DNA of 5,438 bases, taken from assembly GCA_018820745.1 (NCBI GenBank), contig JAHJNP010000321.1:1-5438 (forward strand). The letters run 5' to 3'. Below the pieces are notes generated by a model that ran no database searches, was not told the origin of the DNA, and saw nothing but the letters and a program-made list of their open reading frames with translations. The position numbers and the translations under genes are program-made. Origin of the DNA: Gammaproteobacteria bacterium. GTDB taxonomy: Bacteria > Pseudomonadota > Gammaproteobacteria > Burkholderiales > Thiobacillaceae. This document shows, in pieces, positions 5,185 through 5,438 of this stretch. Position 1 is the first letter of the stretch, and each line of letters starts with the position of its first letter.

Positions 5185-5438
5185 ATGGATGCACCACTTC
5201 CCATCACCCTGCTCACCGGTTTTCTGGGCAGCGGAAAAACCACCGTATTGAACCACCTGGTGCGCACCCTGCCGCGCACCGCCATCCTGATGAACGAGTT
5301 CGGCGAAATCGCGCTCGACCATCAGCTGCTGCAGAAGATGGACGGCCCGCTGGCGCTGCTCTCCGGCGGCTGCGTCTGCTGCACGATTTCCGGCAGCCTG
5401 TCGCCGACCCTGAAAAACCTGTGGATGGCGCGCCAGAA
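5185..5438 (+). CDS. CobW/COG0523 family P-loop GTPase, N-terminal part (3' end outside window)
   Basis: The first 84 codons of a G3E-family GTPase thought to act as a metal chaperone or insertase, often for zinc. Seen: P-loop GFLGSGKT (residues 12-19), MNEFGEIALD (36-45), the switch segment typical of the family (NEFGE-x-G/A-x-D), and the metal-binding CxCC in SGGCVCCTI (C63, C65, C66). The remaining domain and the family's C-terminal region lie past the window edge. ATG 5185 has GAAGAG (5170-5175) at 9 bases spacing; an in-frame ATG at 5176 would add Met-Pro-Gly but directly abuts that purine patch, so 5185 is preferred. The gene begins 20 bases after the dksA stop on the same strand with no terminator between, so the two are probably one operon. 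Which metal and client it serves cannot be told here; the COG0523 subgroup is not resolved. Confidence 0.92.
   Translation, partial: MDAPLPITLLTGFLGSGKTTVLNHLVRTLPRTAILMNEFGEIALDHQLLQKMDGPLALLSGGCVCCTISGSLSPTLKNLWMARQ

Noticed and set aside
4754..5197. Minus-strand open frame (147 codons) opposite dksA
   Set aside because: Antisense to clearly conserved DksA motifs; shadow frame.

Overview
The window is GC-rich (roughly 60-65% by eye), densely coded bacterial chromosome. The xerC fragment, a DksA with a single cysteine followed by a CobW-type GTPase, and a PPK2 resemble betaproteobacterial proteins. A Thiobacillus, Nitrosomonadales or Rhodocyclales-like host is my best guess, from memory of protein style and not from a database search. 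I see no tRNA, rRNA, CRISPR array, insertion sequence or phage gene.

Layout: (1) 1-195 is the C-terminal end of the tyrosine recombinase XerC on the + strand, followed by a possible stem-loop. (2) 287-3103 (+) is a large membrane-bound c-di-GMP signalling protein: TM, periplasmic sensor, TM, HAMP, PAS, PAS, GGDEF, EAL. A 10-base C homopolymer lies inside its first codons. (3) 3107-3916 (-) is a class III-like polyphosphate kinase 2, convergent with the previous gene and only 3 bases from it. (4) 3913-4464 (-) is an unrecognised small lipoprotein whose stop overlaps the ppk2 start as ATGA, so the two form a translationally coupled pair. (5) 4465-4744 is a divergent intergenic region with a clear dyad on the lipoprotein side and the dksA promoter/RBS on the other. 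(6) 4745-5164 (+) is dksA, and (7) from 5185 to the window end (+) is the N-terminal part of a CobW/COG0523 metallochaperone GTPase, probably co-transcribed with dksA.

Functionally the region places three regulatory currencies side by side: c-di-GMP (GGDEF-EAL), polyphosphate/nucleotides (PPK2) and ppGpp-linked transcription control (DksA). The flanking xerC and dksA-cobW look like housekeeping genes. The GGDEF-EAL gene and the lipoprotein-ppk2 pair between them may be a lineage-specific insertion. The most testable oddities are the poly-C tract (possible phase variation), the altered loop 6 of the EAL domain, and the orphan lipoprotein coupled to ppk2. I do not see proof of an entirely new system.
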